Below, one piece after another: positions 62,568 to 64,000 of a DNA stretch of 64,000 nucleotides. The position numbers and the translations under genes are program-made. The notes under the pieces are model-generated. The model had not been told where the DNA came from. It did not search any database and saw nothing but the letters and a program-made list of their open reading frames with translations. Source of the stretch: Xenorhabdus yunnanensis (lineage in GTDB: Bacteria; Pseudomonadota; Gammaproteobacteria; Enterobacterales; Enterobacteriaceae); contig NZ_JAQRFI010000007.1 in the NCBI RefSeq assembly GCF_028598805.1, positions 48,941 through 112,940 on the forward strand, written 5' to 3'. How positions within the stretch are numbered: the first letter of the stretch is position 1; each line of letters opens with the position of its first letter.

Positions 62568-62774
62568 ATGTCGAAAATGAACAAATTGAATAAATTAAAG
62601 AAAATGGCTATTTCAAATATAGTTGGCTTATGCCTTTCAATATTTTTTATAAACAAATCGTCACTGTTAATTTTACAAAGTGGTAATTATTATAATATAG
62701 CAATAGCAATTGTATTATTTTTTGGATTTAAGTATATTTGTGAAAAACTGATTGAGATTTTATTTTTCAAATGA
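62568..62774 (+). CDS. Small predicted membrane protein
   Basis: A 68-residue ORF with AAGG a few bases upstream begins MSKMNKLNKLKKMAISNIVG. It has two hydrophobic stretches (VGLCLSIFFI and YNIAIAIVLFFGFKYIC) that suggest two membrane spans, and a very low-GC composition. I recognise no family. It could be a small inner-membrane protein or a chance ORF in AT-rich DNA. Confidence 0.35.
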   Translation: MSKMNKLNKLKKMAISNIVGLCLSIFFINKSSLLILQSGNYYNIAIAIVLFFGFKYICEKLIEILFFK

Positions 62775-63740
62775 TAAAAATCATCATCCAGTGCAATCGT
62801 GGCCTCCGGGTTATCACTGGCGATATAATCCAGACAAAAAACAATCTTTGAGTTGGAAATAATATCGTTATAAGCAAGAACAATCTGAATTTATTGATAA
62901 TTATTTTGTAATACGGGTATTTCTAATATGGTTGTTTTCTTTTCAGATGACTAAGAGCCTAGTATCCCCTACTGCTTGCAATGGGGTAATTTATTTAAAA
63001 TATAACATTCTGATTAATCATTTATTTTTTGGTATACTCAACGGTCATGTTTGTTCACGGTAACAATATCCTTCTTGTGACCGTGAGAGAATGAAGGCAT
63101 TCCCACAGCGATAACCTCTACTTGGGATGAATATTTGGTTTCATAAATCCCCTCGCCATCATGTCATAGTATAACAATAACTCAGCTTTCAGTTACTGAT
63201 AACTGTCTTCTGACACATTCTAGGTTGTCAGCCAAACAGTAAGATGAAGCTATCTGATTTTGAACGGTAAGCAAGACCTCTATCCATGTTTGCTAAAATT
63301 TATCACCCTAATATTAATAATGGGTAATATTTACAATTAAATAATTTTACTTACAAAGTATTTATTGGTTCATAATTAATAAAATAGTATTTTTCTTCTT
63401 CCTTGCTCAACTGACAACTTTAGGTTTTTCCTCTAAGAATTTTCACTTGATTAGAAAATTAATTTATATTTCTCATTCATTTTGGTACTCATCATTTCCT
63501 TTCAGCCTAAATTCAAAAAACGACCATATTAAAAGTTCAATATCTATGAGTAATTTCAATAAATCAAAGTTATCTAATTATTGCGATAAGATTCAAAAAA
63601 GCCCCCTTTTCTTCTATTAAGTTATTTTTAAAAATGTTTTAATTAAGTATTATTTCGTGGATTCACCTAATAAGTGCAATTTCTAAGAAAGGCGGTCAGT
63701 TGCTATAGTAGGCATCTTTCTCGCCAAAGGAAAATGCGCT
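62775..63740. other. Non-coding region with hairpins before the IS30 gene
   Basis: About 970 bases lack a credible ORF. A hairpin at 63055-63086 has arms tcacggt / accgtga extended by acaa / ttgt with an 8-base loop. A second, weaker one has gggat / atccc arms near 63125-63152. They could belong to an sRNA or a leader. The last 60-80 bases probably include the left terminal repeat of the IS30-type element, whose exact tip I cannot set. Confidence 0.4.
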
Positions 63741-64000
63741 ATGACCTATAAACAACTGACCGAAACAGAAAGATATCAGATTTTCAGCTTGAAAGAAGCC
63801 GGTTTTTCACAACGGGAGATTTCAAAGTCACTCAATCGAAATCCATCAACGATTAGCCGGGAATTGAGACGAAATCGGGAGGCAAAGAAATATGCTCCTG
63901 AACAGGCTCAGCTTAAGGCCGTAGCGCGCCGACATTGTGCTACAAAAGCAGTAAAAGTGAAACCAGAGATAGAAATGTGGATCAAACAGTTAATTTGGCA
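63741..64000 (+). CDS. IS30-family transposase, N-terminal part (cut by window end)
   Basis: The open frame from the ATG at 63741 begins MTYKQLTETERYQIFSLKEA and has the IS30 helix-turn-helix (GFSQREISKSLNRNPSTISRE, then LRRNREAKKYAPEQAQ), the DNA-binding N-terminus of IS30 transposases. The DDE catalytic domain is beyond the window. The upstream bases aaggcggtcagttgc may be part of its terminal repeat. It is a mobile element at the right edge. Confidence 0.85.
   Translation, partial: MTYKQLTETERYQIFSLKEAGFSQREISKSLNRNPSTISRELRRNREAKKYAPEQAQLKAVARRHCATKAVKVKPEIEMWIKQLIW

Overview
The window is a chromosomal segment of a gammaproteobacterium of order Enterobacterales. Protein sequences for radC, coaBC, dut, slmA, pyrE, rph, fdoGHI, dnaA, gyrB and others closely follow the E. 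coli families, while the hemophilin/Slam pairs, the LPS glycosyltransferase cluster beside rpmBG and the AT-rich intergenic DNA point to the Morganellaceae, most likely Xenorhabdus or Photorhabdus. The genus is an inference; the family-level placement is better supported.

Layout. (1) 1-3940: four LPS-core type glycosyltransferases on the minus strand (the first is cut by the window edge). (2) 4093-11017: housekeeping block rpmG-rpmB-radC / coaBC-dut-slmA / pyrE-rph (with a pyrE attenuator) / yicC. (3) 11127-15989: a small island directly downstream of yicC with a complete P4-type integrase, a three-way-junction RNA element, a hypothetical gene, two AlpA/MerR-like small DNA-binding proteins and a BRO-N antirepressor-like protein. 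It is truncated by an IS3-family element whose orfB carries a frameshift. (4) 16298-25778: accessory metabolism and transport: a TPM-domain protein, an MFS exporter divergent from a cysteine-rich SufR-like regulator, a YegV-like PfkB kinase plus NCS1 permease divergent from a GntR/UTRA regulator, and an LtaS-like membrane sulfatase-fold enzyme. (5) 25978-39055: a selenium/formate block: selB, selA, fdhE, then a pRiA4b ORF-3 protein and a YafQ/DinJ-type toxin-antitoxin pair, then fdoI, fdoH, fdoG (in-frame UGA = selenocysteine, with a visible SECIS hairpin) and divergent fdhD. Enzyme, maturation factors and the Sec insertion machinery are therefore neighbours. (6) 39316-48982: two tandem hemophilin-like cargo + Slam outer-membrane translocator pairs (type XI secretion), separated by an antiparallel GNAT gene. 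The second pair continues into a large TonB-dependent receptor and a dedicated TonB. A Fur-box-like site precedes the second pair, and a hairpin/terminator lies between cargo and Slam in both. Together they look like a heme-scavenging system. (7) 48993-59687: the conserved dnaA neighbourhood mnmE-yidC-yidD-rnpA-rpmH / dnaA-dnaN-recF-gyrB, with a DnaA box and a GATC cluster before dnaA. (8) 60094-64000: an orphan GNAT-fold protein, asd, a small membrane protein, roughly 1 kb of non-coding DNA with hairpins, and the start of an IS30-family transposase cut by the window end.

The strongest candidates for new biology are the tandem hemophilin-Slam-receptor-TonB locus and its internal terminators, the structured RNA after the island integrase whose arm can pair with the next gene's Shine-Dalgarno, the short 15-17 bp tandem duplications in several intergenic spacers, and the orphan GNAT beside gyrB. 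No rRNA, tRNA or CRISPR array was recognised.
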